In this document: positions 9,577 through 18,306 of the stretch, piece after piece
How the letters are laid out: each line of letters opens with the position of its first letter
Numbering within the stretch: position 1 is the stretch's first letter
Origin: Alphaproteobacteria bacterium
GTDB lineage: Bacteria > Pseudomonadota > Alphaproteobacteria > UBA8366 > GCA-2717185
Direction: 5' to 3'
DNA length: 33,512 nucleotides
NCBI GenBank assembly: GCA_021774435.1
Contig: JAJFJB010000338.1
Location: 1 to 33,512 of the forward strand
Program-made: the position numbers and the translations under genes
Notes under the pieces: model-generated
The model's input: the letters and a program-made list of their open reading frames with translations, nothing else
Told to the model about the DNA's origin: nothing
The model's database searches: none

Positions 9577-11121
9577 CTATTTCTTTCCTGAACCCAGCAT
9601 CCAGGCCGGAATCATCGCGAGAACAAAAACAATCACAAAGACCCAAAACCCATCCTGAAATCCCAGGGTCGTCGCCTGCGCTTCCAGCACCTGGCCAAGA
9701 AAATGCAAAGCCCCCGGCTCGGTCACGGCGCCCGGGACACCGGCTTCGCGCAGTATCTGTCCAACGCTGTCCAGCAATTCTCGGCTCACGGCATTCGATG
9801 AATCCTGCGTCGCTGTGAGGGCGTCGGCATGGAACTGAGTCCGCATTTGCACGAATACCACCCACGCATTGGTCCCCAGCGATCCGCCAAGCTGGCGTGA
9901 AAAGTTGACCATGCCGGCGCCGGAGTTCAACTTTTCCGGTTCAAGCGTCCGCAACGCGGTGCTCATGAGGAACGGCATCGTAAATGCCATGCCAAAACGG
10001 CTGATGATGTAATAGATCATCAAACTGAAGAAAGGCGTGTTGACGTCCGCATCGATCATGAAGGCGGAACCCGACGCGAAAAGGGTAAGTCCAATCAGGA
10101 TTCCGAGCCGTGGCGAAATCGTGTCCGCCAACCGGCCGGTGAAGGGCAAGGCGGCGGCGACCATCAATGCTGCCGGCATGATCAGCAAACCGGCAGAAAG
10201 CGGGGTCATCCCCTGCACCAACTGGCCGAAGACCGGCACCGCATAAGAGGTGCCGAAATTACCGATGCCAAATATCAACGTAATAATGATAACAGCTGTA
10301 TATTCGCGGTTTTTGAAAAGCGTCAAATCAACCAGGGTTGCGTCGCTACGCATTTGCGATCTCAAAAACCAGACACCGCATACGACAGCAACGACAAAAT
10401 AGGTGACGATACGGTTGGAAACCCATCCATCACGTTGACCGTCTGTCAACCCGGTCATGATGCAATAGAGCGATACAATAATCAGCCCGTAGCCGGTCCA
10501 ATCGAAGGGTTGCTCCTTTGCAGCCCGATAGGACGGCATGAAGATCAGACCGGCGAAGAAAGCCAAAAACACCAATGGCAGCGGGGCAAAAAAGATATAA
10601 CGCCAATCAAATATCCCAATGGCGATACCGCCGAAAGCCGGCCCGATCGCCACAGCCAGCGACAATGCCATTCCGTAGAGGCCCATTGCGGATCCTCGCC
10701 GGTCGCTTGGGAACACCTGAAATATGGTGACCATCACGAGCGGCTGAATGACCCCGGCGGAAAAGCCCTGCAAGGTCCGTCCGAATACAACGAAGCTGTA
10801 ATCCTCCGCGAACCCGCATATCAGGCTCCCTATCGTGAAGATGATCAGTGTCGCGGAAAAGCCGATGCGCTGCCCGAAGACAGCGATCACCCATGCGTTA
10901 AGCAGTTGGCTCGTCGTCATGGCGATATTGAAGGCCGTCGCCATTAACTGCGCCTGATCGAGCCCGATCCCGAATGCGCCCATGACATCGGGTACCGCCA
11001 CATTCGCGATCGTCCCCGAGACCACCATGACAAAAGACGCCATCATACCCGTTATGGTCACAAACATCCGGTAGGAAGGCCCGTAGCGCGCGAATAACTC
11101 GTCGACGGAATCGGTTCTCAC
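9577..11121 (-). CDS. DHA2 family MFS efflux transporter (EmrB/QacA-like)
   Basis: The protein has about 14 hydrophobic segments. It carries the antiporter-type signatures of drug:H+ antiporters, for example TIANVAVPDVMGAFGI in segment 1, FGRTLQGFSAG, the loop FPSDRRGSAMGLYGM, and LSAGLLIMPAA in the second half. It probably exports a drug or metabolite using the proton gradient. I prefer the GTG at 11121 (514 residues), with AAAGG seven bases upstream, because family members begin shortly before segment 1. An ATG at 11250 would add 43 residues that include CPSGC and have only a weak ribosome binding site. No EmrA-like membrane-fusion gene is adjacent. Confidence 0.9.
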   Translation of the reverse strand: MRTDSVDELFARYGPSYRMFVTITGMMASFVMVVSGTIANVAVPDVMGAFGIGLDQAQLMATAFNIAMTTSQLLNAWVIAVFGQRIGFSATLIIFTIGSLICGFAEDYSFVVFGRTLQGFSAGVIQPLVMVTIFQVFPSDRRGSAMGLYGMALSLAVAIGPAFGGIAIGIFDWRYIFFAPLPLVFLAFFAGLIFMPSYRAAKEQPFDWTGYGLIIVSLYCIMTGLTDGQRDGWVSNRIVTYFVVAVVCGVWFLRSQMRSDATLVDLTLFKNREYTAVIIITLIFGIGNFGTSYAVPVFGQLVQGMTPLSAGLLIMPAALMVAAALPFTGRLADTISPRLGILIGLTLFASGSAFMIDADVNTPFFSLMIYYIISRFGMAFTMPFLMSTALRTLEPEKLNSGAGMVNFSRQLGGSLGTNAWVVFVQMRTQFHADALTATQDSSNAVSRELLDSVGQILREAGVPGAVTEPGALHFLGQVLEAQATTLGFQDGFWVFVIVFVLAMIPAWMLGSGKK

Positions 11122-11263
11122 ACGCGCACCTTTGCAGCCCGATGGGCATGTCGGTTTTGGCGTTTGAAGAAGCCGGTCAAAGAGCGCCTGTTCGGATTGG
11201 AATAAGCTGGAAAACGCACGCGATGCTATTGCAATCTCGCCAATATGCATAGAGGCCCCGTCA

Positions 11264-11290
11264 GGTTAGGATATTGTAAAATTCCTACCC
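11264..11290. promoter_or_regulatory. Interrupted inverted repeat upstream of dehydrogenase operon
   Basis: GG-T-TAGGA at 11264-11271 pairs with TCCTA-C-CC at 11283-11290, giving seven base pairs with one mismatch around an 11-base AT-rich centre. It lies between the divergent MFS gene and the dehydrogenase operon, about 47 bases before the ATG at 11337. An operator is possible but unproven. Confidence 0.22.
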
Positions 11291-11336
11291 TGGCAGAAAT
11301 CAGATCAATCAACGTCACTCGAGCGGAGCAACATCA

Positions 11337-12398
11337 ATGCGCGAAGTAAACGTCCTCAATATTCAACGAATGTCTCCGGCGGAGACCGACCGTGTGAAAG
11401 CGATCAGCCCCGCGATCAAATACACCGACGCGGCCGGCTGGTTCGATGGGGAGATCCGCGACACATGGCCATCCTTCACGTCTAACCGCTATCTTACGCC
11501 GGACGCCAAGGGCGAAGGCACGAAGGAAGAACGCGACGCCCTGCTCGCCGAGGCGGAAGTTGTCCTGGGCGGATGGCCCTTCCCGCTCGATCTGCGCGCC
11601 AGGTCCCCGAAGCTGAAATGGTTTCATCAGCGGCCCGCCGGCGCGAGCAACCTCATGCTGGGCGATCTTTGGGGCAGCGATGTCACGGTGACCACGTCGC
11701 GCGGCTTCGGGAACACGCTTCCGATCGCCGAATACACGATTGCCGGCATTATGCATTTCGCCAAGGGCCTGCAGCGGACCACGATCGATAGTCAACGCTC
11801 GGAATTTGATCACCGTGCCTATGCCCCTGTGTTGATCGAGGGGAAAACTGTTTGCGTCATCGGTGCGGGCGGCATCGGCCAGGATGTCGGCCGGCTCTGT
11901 GCCGCGCTCGGCATGAGGGTCATCGGCACGCGGCGCCATCCCCCGAAAGACGGCGAAGCCTTGCCGGAAGGCTTTAGCGAAATCCGGCCGCCGCGCGATC
12001 TGTTGGCGATGCTTGCGGAAAGCGACATCATCGCGGTGTGCTGTCAATGGACGCCGGAGACGACGGATTTGATCAACGCCAAATCCCTGGCCGCGGCAAA
12101 ACCCGGCAGCATTCTGGTGAATGTCGCACGCGGCGAGATCATCGATGAAAACGCCCTTGCCGACGCGCTGGATTCCGGTCAGCTGCGCGGGGCGGCGCTC
12201 GATGTCTATATCGGTGAATTCGAAAGCCCACCGCCGCAACGGCTGTGGCAGCATCCAAATGTGCTAATCACTCCTCACACATCGGGCGGAACCGACATCA
12301 ACCGCCATCGCGCGATCGAGGTCTTGTGCGAGAACATGGAACATTATTTGCACGATGAGCCGCTGCGAAACGTGATCGATTGGGAAGCGGGTTACTGA
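11337..12398 (+). CDS. NAD(P)-dependent D-2-hydroxyacid dehydrogenase
   Basis: This 353-residue enzyme interconverts a D-2-hydroxyacid and a 2-oxoacid. The nucleotide site is VIGAGGIGQDVG (GAGGIG 166-171). The catalytic residues are Arg255 in NVARGEIID, Glu284 in DVYIGEFE and His304 in ITPHTSGG, which is the full family triad. A CAT-type extended N-terminal catalytic domain explains the length. GGAG lies upstream of the ATG at 11337. It is the first gene of a three-gene operon; its TGA shares one base with the ATG of the next dehydrogenase. Substrate is unknown, though the amidase in the operon suggests that the acid comes from an amide. Confidence 0.92.
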   Translation: MREVNVLNIQRMSPAETDRVKAISPAIKYTDAAGWFDGEIRDTWPSFTSNRYLTPDAKGEGTKEERDALLAEAEVVLGGWPFPLDLRARSPKLKWFHQRPAGASNLMLGDLWGSDVTVTTSRGFGNTLPIAEYTIAGIMHFAKGLQRTTIDSQRSEFDHRAYAPVLIEGKTVCVIGAGGIGQDVGRLCAALGMRVIGTRRHPPKDGEALPEGFSEIRPPRDLLAMLAESDIIAVCCQWTPETTDLINAKSLAAAKPGSILVNVARGEIIDENALADALDSGQLRGAALDVYIGEFESPPPQRLWQHPNVLITPHTSGGTDINRHRAIEVLCENMEHYLHDEPLRNVIDWEAGY

Positions 12399-13348
12399 TG
12401 CGCCTCGCGGTTATCAACGATTATCAAAACCTCGCCCGGGAGGCTGCCGATTGGTCGCAACTCCCCGCGGAAATCGACGCCGTTTTCTTCCAGGACCGGC
12501 TTACCGATCCTGAAGCGGCCGCCACCCTGCTCGCCCCCTATGACATTGTCGTCACCGCGCGTGAAGAGACGCAGTTCGACCGCGCCTTGATCGGGCGGCT
12601 GCCAAAACTGAAATGCCTGATCACACACGGCCAACGCAACGCCGCCCTTGACATGGCGGCACTCGCCGAGCGCCAGGTTACCGTTTGCGGTACCGGCTAT
12701 GGGTTTCCAATCGCTACCGTGGAGTTGGCCTGGGGGCTGATCCTCAGTCTTCTCAAGCATATCCCCAGCGAAGACCGCGCCATGCGCGACGGTAAATGGG
12801 GCATCGATTTGCCACTTGGCCTGAGCGGTCGGACCTTGGGCGTCGTCGGTCTCGGCACGCTCGGTTCCGGCGTCGCCAAGGTCGGCAAGGCCTTCGATAT
12901 GGACGTCATCGCATGGAGCGAAAACCTCACCGACGCACGGTGCGCCGAAATTGGCGTCACGCGCGTCGATAAGGATACGCTCTTCCAAACGGCGGACATC
13001 ATCAGCGTGCATTTGATCCTGGGCGATAGAAGCCGTGGGGCCATTGGCGCGCGGGAAATCGGTTTGATGAAATCAACTGCCTTGTTGATCAACACTGCGC
13101 GCGGCCCCATCGTCGATGAGGCGGCCCTGATCGCCGCCCTGGAAGCCGGCGCCATCGCGGGTGCCGGGCTCGATGTCTACGACCAGGAACCACTGCCGCG
13201 CGATCACAAGCTCCGCACGATGTCGAACACCGTGCTGATGCCACATGTCGGCGGCCGGACACGGGAGAACTTCGTCGTCCGCTATCAGGACAGCCTGGAA
13301 GATGTCCTCGCCTGGCTGTCCGGCAATCCCGTTCGAGTTCTCAGTTAG
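12398..13348 (+). CDS. Second NAD(P)-dependent D-2-hydroxyacid dehydrogenase
   Basis: The 316-residue protein has the same fold as its neighbour but is clearly diverged. It has GLGTLG at 141-146 for NAD(P), Arg225 in NTARGPIVDE, Glu254 in DVYDQEPLP and His273 in MPHVGGRT. The start is the ATG at 12398, which overlaps the upstream TGA by one base (TGATG), so translation is probably coupled. It resembles the phosphoglycerate-dehydrogenase-like group of the family. Two distinct paralogues in one operon suggest either two substrates or a mixed oligomer; the sequence does not decide between these. Confidence 0.92.
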   Translation: MRLAVINDYQNLAREAADWSQLPAEIDAVFFQDRLTDPEAAATLLAPYDIVVTAREETQFDRALIGRLPKLKCLITHGQRNAALDMAALAERQVTVCGTGYGFPIATVELAWGLILSLLKHIPSEDRAMRDGKWGIDLPLGLSGRTLGVVGLGTLGSGVAKVGKAFDMDVIAWSENLTDARCAEIGVTRVDKDTLFQTADIISVHLILGDRSRGAIGAREIGLMKSTALLINTARGPIVDEAALIAALEAGAIAGAGLDVYDQEPLPRDHKLRTMSNTVLMPHVGGRTRENFVVRYQDSLEDVLAWLSGNPVRVLS

Positions 13349-13366
13349 CCCCCTTGCAGAGAGTGA

Positions 13367-14830
13367 ATGATGCCCGACCCCAACCCGTTTGCCGGCGCCC
13401 ATCAAATAGCCGCCGATATTCGTGCCCATAAAACAACGGCGCGTAACGTATTGGAAGCCTATCTGGACCGGGTGGCGCGCTTCAATCCGGATTTGAACGC
13501 GATCATCTTCAGCGATCCCGACGGCGCGCGGCAACGTGCCGACGAGCTCGACGCCTTGGCGGCAAAAGACGACTGGCTCGGCCCGCTGCATGGCGTTCCG
13601 ATGACGATCAAGGAATCCTACAATGTGGCCGGCATGCCGACGACCTGGGGCATGCCCTCGCTCGAAGATAATTACGCCGAGACGAACGCGCTATCCGTCA
13701 ACCGGCTGAACGCCGCCGGGGTAAATCTGTTCGGCAAGACCAATGTGCCGCTCCTCCTCGCCGACTGGCAGAGCTATAACGACATTTATGGGGTGACGAA
13801 CAACCCGTGGAATCTCGACCTTAGCCCTGGCGGATCCTCGGGTGGTTCCGCCGCCGCGCTAGCCGCGGGGATGACGGGCCTCGACGCCGGCAGTGATATT
13901 GGCGCGTCGATCCGCAACCCGGCGCATTTTTGCGGTATCTTCGGCCACAAACCGAGCTATGGCGTGATTTCAACGCAAGGCCATGCGATGCCGGGCTCTC
14001 TCACCTACGCCGACATTTCGGTGGTGGGTCCCCTCGCCCGTACCGCCAAGGATCTCGCGATCGCGCTGGACGTCATGGCTGGCCCCGACGAAACCGACGG
14101 CGTCGCCTGGCGCCTCGAACTGCCGAAGGCCAAGAAAACCAAACTGTCCGATTTCAAGATCGGCGTCATGCTCTCGGAGCCCGGCTCGAGTGTCGACCGG
14201 GAGATGACCGATGTGCTGCAGGTCCTGGTCGACAAAATCGCTCAGGCCGGTGCGACGGTAGACGATGCCGCCCGCCCCGATATCGATATGTACCGGGCCT
14301 ATGAGCTTTATGTCTTGCTGCTGCGCGGCGCGACTTCGGGCCGGATGCAGCCGGAAGTCATCGAAGCGCAGAAAGCCACGGCCGCCACGCTCGACCCCGG
14401 CGATGACAGCTATTACGCCCGCATGCTCCGCGCCAACACGATGGGGCACAGCCAGTGGCTTCAGCTCAACAATGAGCGCGCCCATCTGCGCCAGCGCTGG
14501 GCCGAGTATTTCGAGGAATACGATCTGCTGCTCTGCCCCGCCGCGGCCTCAGCCGCCCAGCCGCACGACCATCACGGCGAGCGCTGGGAACGCACGATCA
14601 CCGTCAACAACGAGCGCGTGCCGACAACCGATCAAATGTTCTGGGCCGGAATCAGCGGTGTGGTCTATCTGCCCGCCAGCGTTGCGCCGGCCGGCCTGAC
14701 CCGATCCGGCCTACCCGTCGGCATTCAGATCATCGGCCCCAACTTCGGCGACCACACCTGCATCGAGTTTGCCCGGCTAATCGAAGAGAATTTCGGCGGC
14801 TTTGTCCCGCCGCCAGGTTACGACTCGTAA
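13367..14830 (+). CDS. Amidase signature family hydrolase (second amidase)
   Basis: This 487-residue protein has the complete amidase triad: Lys82 in MTIKESYNVAG, cis-Ser157 in PGGSSGGSAAALA and nucleophile Ser181 in GSDIGASIRNPAHFCG. The length and the signature are standard, with one oxyanion-hole glycine replaced by Ala. The gene starts with tandem ATGs at 13367 and 13370, 18 bases after the dehydrogenase stop, so it closes the operon. It is not a close copy of the amidase at 816-2135: the signature regions and C-terminal halves differ. The last 13 bases overlap the convergent lyase gene. A likely role is to release an acid from an amide for the two dehydrogenases, which is inference. Confidence 0.93.
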   Translation: MMPDPNPFAGAHQIAADIRAHKTTARNVLEAYLDRVARFNPDLNAIIFSDPDGARQRADELDALAAKDDWLGPLHGVPMTIKESYNVAGMPTTWGMPSLEDNYAETNALSVNRLNAAGVNLFGKTNVPLLLADWQSYNDIYGVTNNPWNLDLSPGGSSGGSAAALAAGMTGLDAGSDIGASIRNPAHFCGIFGHKPSYGVISTQGHAMPGSLTYADISVVGPLARTAKDLAIALDVMAGPDETDGVAWRLELPKAKKTKLSDFKIGVMLSEPGSSVDREMTDVLQVLVDKIAQAGATVDDAARPDIDMYRAYELYVLLLRGATSGRMQPEVIEAQKATAATLDPGDDSYYARMLRANTMGHSQWLQLNNERAHLRQRWAEYFEEYDLLLCPAAASAAQPHDHHGERWERTITVNNERVPTTDQMFWAGISGVVYLPASVAPAGLTRSGLPVGIQIIGPNFGDHTCIEFARLIEENFGGFVPPPGYDS

Positions 14831-15588
14831 GTAATATCGTCAGCGCCGAGGTGCCGCCACTTCGTGCCCTGCTGCTGTTCCTCGTAATAATGCGCCGCGA
14901 AGCTGACAGACCGCGGCGTAATCAAAAACATCCGGGTCAGTTGCCAGGGAAAGCCGAGGTCGAGAATGATCGCCGCGCCGATGCCGTCGAGATTGAGGGG
15001 AACGGGTTTCCCGCGCGTCCGCTCAATTTCCTTCTCGATCAATTCCGTCAAGCGGCAGTGCGGTCCGAAGCAACCTTCCTCATGCGCGATTTCCAGCATC
15101 TTCGGTGAGCGCGGATCGGCCCCGTGTAGTGGAATGCCGTACCCGGGGATTCGCCCACCACGCCCAACGATCTCCGACGCCAGCGCCTGAAGGGCTGCAT
15201 CCGACATGTCGCCGCTCAGGTTGGTGATCTCTTCCGACAACATCTTCGCCAACTGCTCGCCGGCACCGCCCATCGTATCGCCAAACGCCATGATCCCGCC
15301 CGCCATCGCCGCCTGGATCGAGGTGCCATAGGACGCGTAGCACCGGGCAATCATCGAGGGCGGCGCGATGCCGTGCTCCATGGACGCGACAAGCAACGCG
15401 TCGAGGACACGCGCCTGCGCCTTGGTCGGCTCGCGTCCCGTCAGGAGGAGGAACATGGCTTCCGCAAAGGAAAGCGAGCCGATTAGCTCGCTCAACTTTC
15501 GTCCGCGGATGAGCACCTCCTCCTCGGTATCCGTGCTGACGACTTCGGCGATGCCGGTCCGCCAGTCGGTCATGTTATCGCCGCTCAT
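14818..15588 (-). CDS. Short citrate-synthase-like protein (citryl-CoA lyase family) lacking the second catalytic His
   Basis: At 256 residues this is the short form of the citrate synthase superfamily, annotated in relatives as citryl-CoA lyase. Such enzymes make or break a carbon-carbon bond between an acyl-CoA and an oxoacid. The first catalytic His is His72 in SMEHGIAPPS, followed by GGAGE, and the catalytic Asp is Asp201 in LNLDGIGAAI. The second His, normally in GFGHR or GFGHP, is replaced by Ile152 in PGYGIPLHGADPR; His155 is three residues away. It follows the crotonase gene by seven bases, so both should be on one transcript. The activity may therefore be altered or different. Confidence 0.85.
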   Translation of the reverse strand: MSGDNMTDWRTGIAEVVSTDTEEEVLIRGRKLSELIGSLSFAEAMFLLLTGREPTKAQARVLDALLVASMEHGIAPPSMIARCYASYGTSIQAAMAGGIMAFGDTMGGAGEQLAKMLSEEITNLSGDMSDAALQALASEIVGRGGRIPGYGIPLHGADPRSPKMLEIAHEEGCFGPHCRLTELIEKEIERTRGKPVPLNLDGIGAAIILDLGFPWQLTRMFLITPRSVSFAAHYYEEQQQGTKWRHLGADDITYES

Positions 15589-15595
15589 GTCGCGC

Positions 15596-16444
15596 CTAGC
15601 GTCCGTGGAAGACGGGTTTACGCTTCTCGACGAAGGCCTTGCGGGCTTCCGTTTCGTCGTCCGAGCTGTTCAGGATCAGGGCGGCGTTCGACGTCAGCAC
15701 CATGGTGTGATCCAGGGTCGTGTCCAGCGCGGCACGCATGATGCGCTTGCTGTTCCACTGCACCAGCGGCGGGATACCGAGCATCTTGTCGCACATCTCG
15801 CGGGTGAACTCTTCCAACTTTTCGGACTCCACCAGATGATTGATCATGCCCCAGCGATAGGCGGTTTCCGCGTCGCAGCTGCCGGTATAGGCGTATTCCA
15901 GCGCGCGACCGAGGCCGATCATTTTCGGCAGGTAATAGCAGCCGCCATTCTCGATGATCTGGCCCGCCTGATGATACGCGACGAAACGGGTTTTTTCGCA
16001 GCCGATGCGGATATCACAATGCAGCGACATATCCATGCCCGACCCCACGGCGGGACCGTTGATCATGGCGATCGTCGGCTTGCGAATATCGGCAATGTCG
16101 CGGTGCAGCTTGGTGAACCCGTGGAAAAAATGCTGACGTACGGCATCCGCCCCTTCCCGTCCGCTGCGATTCCCGACGAAGTTTTCGCCCGTCACCTCGG
16201 GCGGCGCCTTACCCTTCAAGTTCGCGCCGGAGCAGAAGCCGCGCCCGACACCGGTCAGGATGATGATCCTCACGTCCGGATCGTCATCCGCGGCGCGCAT
16301 ATACTCGCCGACCTTCGCCACCGTGCTGTTTTCTTCCGAATTGCCGATCAGCGCATTCATGACTTCCGGCTGATTGAACTTGATCCAGACGAGACCGTTT
16401 TCTTCCTTTTCGTAAAGCAGATGGTCGACGAGCTTCGGGCCCAT
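15596..16444 (-). CDS. Enoyl-CoA hydratase/isomerase family protein (crotonase)
   Basis: The 282-residue crotonase has the acyl-CoA oxyanion-hole motifs GFCSGANLKG (residues 69-78) and INGPAVGSGMDMSLHCDIRI (near 128-147). Hydration of an enoyl-CoA is the default role. The glutamates that act as acid and base in classical hydratases are not obvious at their usual places: the run after CDIRIGCEKTRF reads VAYHQAGQIIENGG. Another crotonase reaction is therefore possible. The ATG at 16444 has AGGAGGA seven bases upstream; an upstream in-frame start at 16573 would extend into the divergent gene. It is first in a two-gene operon with the lyase and diverges from the amidohydrolase. Confidence 0.9.
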   Translation of the reverse strand: MGPKLVDHLLYEKEENGLVWIKFNQPEVMNALIGNSEENSTVAKVGEYMRAADDDPDVRIIILTGVGRGFCSGANLKGKAPPEVTGENFVGNRSGREGADAVRQHFFHGFTKLHRDIADIRKPTIAMINGPAVGSGMDMSLHCDIRIGCEKTRFVAYHQAGQIIENGGCYYLPKMIGLGRALEYAYTGSCDAETAYRWGMINHLVESEKLEEFTREMCDKMLGIPPLVQWNSKRIMRAALDTTLDHTMVLTSNAALILNSSDDETEARKAFVEKRKPVFHGR

Positions 16445-16556
16445 TTTGATTTCCTCCTGATTGTTCGCTGTATGGGTGAATCTGCCGCCATGTTGTGACC
16501 TGACGCCCGGCAATGCAAGAATACGGAACACTGTGTCTTCACATAGGGAGGATGTC
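16445..16556. promoter_or_regulatory. Divergent promoter region of the CoA catabolic block
   Basis: These 112 bases carry both ribosome binding sites (AGGAGGA for the crotonase and GGGAGG for the amidohydrolase) and must hold the promoters for both operons. I see no clear -35/-10 pair or long palindrome. The arrangement suggests shared control of the two operons. Confidence 0.4.
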
Positions 16557-18272
16557 ATGGATCTGCTCATCAAAAACGGGACGGTTGTCGACGGATCGGG
16601 TGGTGCCCGCTATCGCGCGGATGTTGGTGTGACGGATGGGCGGATCGTCGAAATCGGCCGTATTAACGGCACGGCCACAAGGACAATCGACGCGGAAGGC
16701 ATGATCGTCTCCCCAGGCTTTATCGATGGCCACACGCATATGGATGCGCAGGTTACCTGGGACCCCTTGGGGAGCTGTTCCTGCTGGCATGGCGTGACCA
16801 GCGTCATGATGGGCAACTGCGGGTTCGCGCTGGCGCCCTGCAAGCCGGAAGAACGGGAATGGTTCGCGCAGTGCCTCGAAGCGGTCGAGGATATTCCAAG
16901 CGACGCCATCATGGCCGGCGTCGATTGGAGTTGGGAGACCTTCCCGGAATATCTCGATGCTGTCGCGCGCGTCCCCAAGGGCATCAATTACGGCGCTTAT
17001 ATCGGCCACTCTGCGTTGCGCATGTATGTCATGGGCGAGCGCGCCCTGTCGGAAAAGGCGACGGACGACGATGTGGCGACGATGGCCGCTGCCGTCTCAG
17101 AAGCCGTCAAAGCCGGGGCCGTGGGCTTCTCTACGTCGATGTCCACAACACACTCCACCCCTGCCGGACTGCCAGTCGCGAGCCGCTATGCGGACTGGTC
17201 GGAAGTCGACCGGCTGGTCGGCGCGATGGCGGACCTGAATGCCGGCATCTTCCAGGTGGGCCCAGACGTGTCCAGCGGCTCGGCGCAAAAGGAATTCTTC
17301 AAGGAATTACAACGGGTCGCGCTTGAAAGCGGCCGGCCGATTATGTTCGGCACGATCGCCACGCGGATGCTGGACGATCCCACATCCTGGCAATTCCAGA
17401 CCGAAGTCATCGACGACACGGTGGCCAAGGGTGGTCGCATGTATGGGCAATCCTCGACGCGGCCGATCAGCGTCGTCTTCTCGATGAAGTCCAATCTGCC
17501 CTATGACGTATTGCCGGCGTGGAAGGAAGTCCGTGCCCTGCCCCTGGATAAACAGAAACGTAAGCTCGCTGATCCGGACACGCGCGCCAAATTGATTGCG
17601 GAGGAAGCAACGATGCGGCCCCGCGTGGCGGAATTCCAGGGCGGCGGCGATGCGTCGACCAATCCGATGCGGCCCGACTATGAAAACCTGCTGGCGATGA
17701 AGGGTGTCGACTGGAACGACCCCTCGGTGGCCGAACTGGCGCGGCAACGCAATACCAGCCCGGTCGAGACGGTCATCGATCTGATGCTTGAAAACGAAGA
17801 TCAGATGTTCCTGCAGCCGCTAGTGAACACCGAAAAGGACGACGTGCTCGGCATGCTCAAGCATCCGCGCACCTTGGCCACCTTCTCGGACTCCGGCGCG
17901 CATGTCTGCCAGGAGATGGGGTCGTCGCTACAGACCCATCTGCTGAGCTACTGGGTTCGCGACCGGCAGGCCTTCACCTTGGAAGAAGCCATCCGCATGC
18001 TCACTTTCGACAATGCCTCGGCATGGGAACTGCCCAATCGCGGTCTGATCCGCACCGGCTACGCCGCCGACATCGTCGTCTTCGACGCCGAAACCATCAA
18101 ACCGCAAATGCCGACTGTCGTTCAAGACCTGCCCGGAGGTGCCAAACGGCTGGTACAGAAAGCCAATGGTATCGCAGCCACCGTCGTCAACGGCGTGGTC
18201 GCCTTCGAAAACGGCGTGTCGACGGGCGACTATGCGGGACAGTTGCTGAAAGGGCCGCTCGCGGCGGCCTAA
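16557..18272 (+). CDS. Amidohydrolase, N-acyl-D-amino-acid deacylase family
   Basis: This 571-residue metal-dependent hydrolase should cleave an N-acyl or cyclic amide bond. Metal-binding features of D-aminoacylases are present: HTHMD (His59, His61, Asp63), Cys88 in MGNCGFALAP, His151 in YIGHSALRMY and Asp445 in FSDSGAHV. The beta-sandwich starts with LLIKNGTVVDGSG at the N-terminus and closes with TGYAADIVVFD. GGGAGG precedes the ATG at 16557; the upstream TTG-type frame opening at 16461 would run into the divergent gene. It is the first of three plus-strand genes, with 34 bases to the dioxygenase. It could feed an acid to the CoA-transferase. Confidence 0.92.
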   Translation: MDLLIKNGTVVDGSGGARYRADVGVTDGRIVEIGRINGTATRTIDAEGMIVSPGFIDGHTHMDAQVTWDPLGSCSCWHGVTSVMMGNCGFALAPCKPEEREWFAQCLEAVEDIPSDAIMAGVDWSWETFPEYLDAVARVPKGINYGAYIGHSALRMYVMGERALSEKATDDDVATMAAAVSEAVKAGAVGFSTSMSTTHSTPAGLPVASRYADWSEVDRLVGAMADLNAGIFQVGPDVSSGSAQKEFFKELQRVALESGRPIMFGTIATRMLDDPTSWQFQTEVIDDTVAKGGRMYGQSSTRPISVVFSMKSNLPYDVLPAWKEVRALPLDKQKRKLADPDTRAKLIAEEATMRPRVAEFQGGGDASTNPMRPDYENLLAMKGVDWNDPSVAELARQRNTSPVETVIDLMLENEDQMFLQPLVNTEKDDVLGMLKHPRTLATFSDSGAHVCQEMGSSLQTHLLSYWVRDRQAFTLEEAIRMLTFDNASAWELPNRGLIRTGYAADIVVFDAETIKPQMPTVVQDLPGGAKRLVQKANGIAATVVNGVVAFENGVSTGDYAGQLLKGPLAAA

Positions 18273-18306
18273 AGCGACGGCAGATCAATAGCGTGAGGTA
18301 GCTGTT

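Noticed and set aside
11334-12254. Minus-strand open frame (306 codons) opposite the first hydroxyacid dehydrogenase
   Set aside because: It has no recognisable domain, while the opposite strand encodes a complete dehydrogenase with all catalytic residues.
15368-16498. Plus-strand open frame (376 codons) opposite the lyase and crotonase
   Set aside because: It spans two well-supported minus-strand genes and has no family motif.
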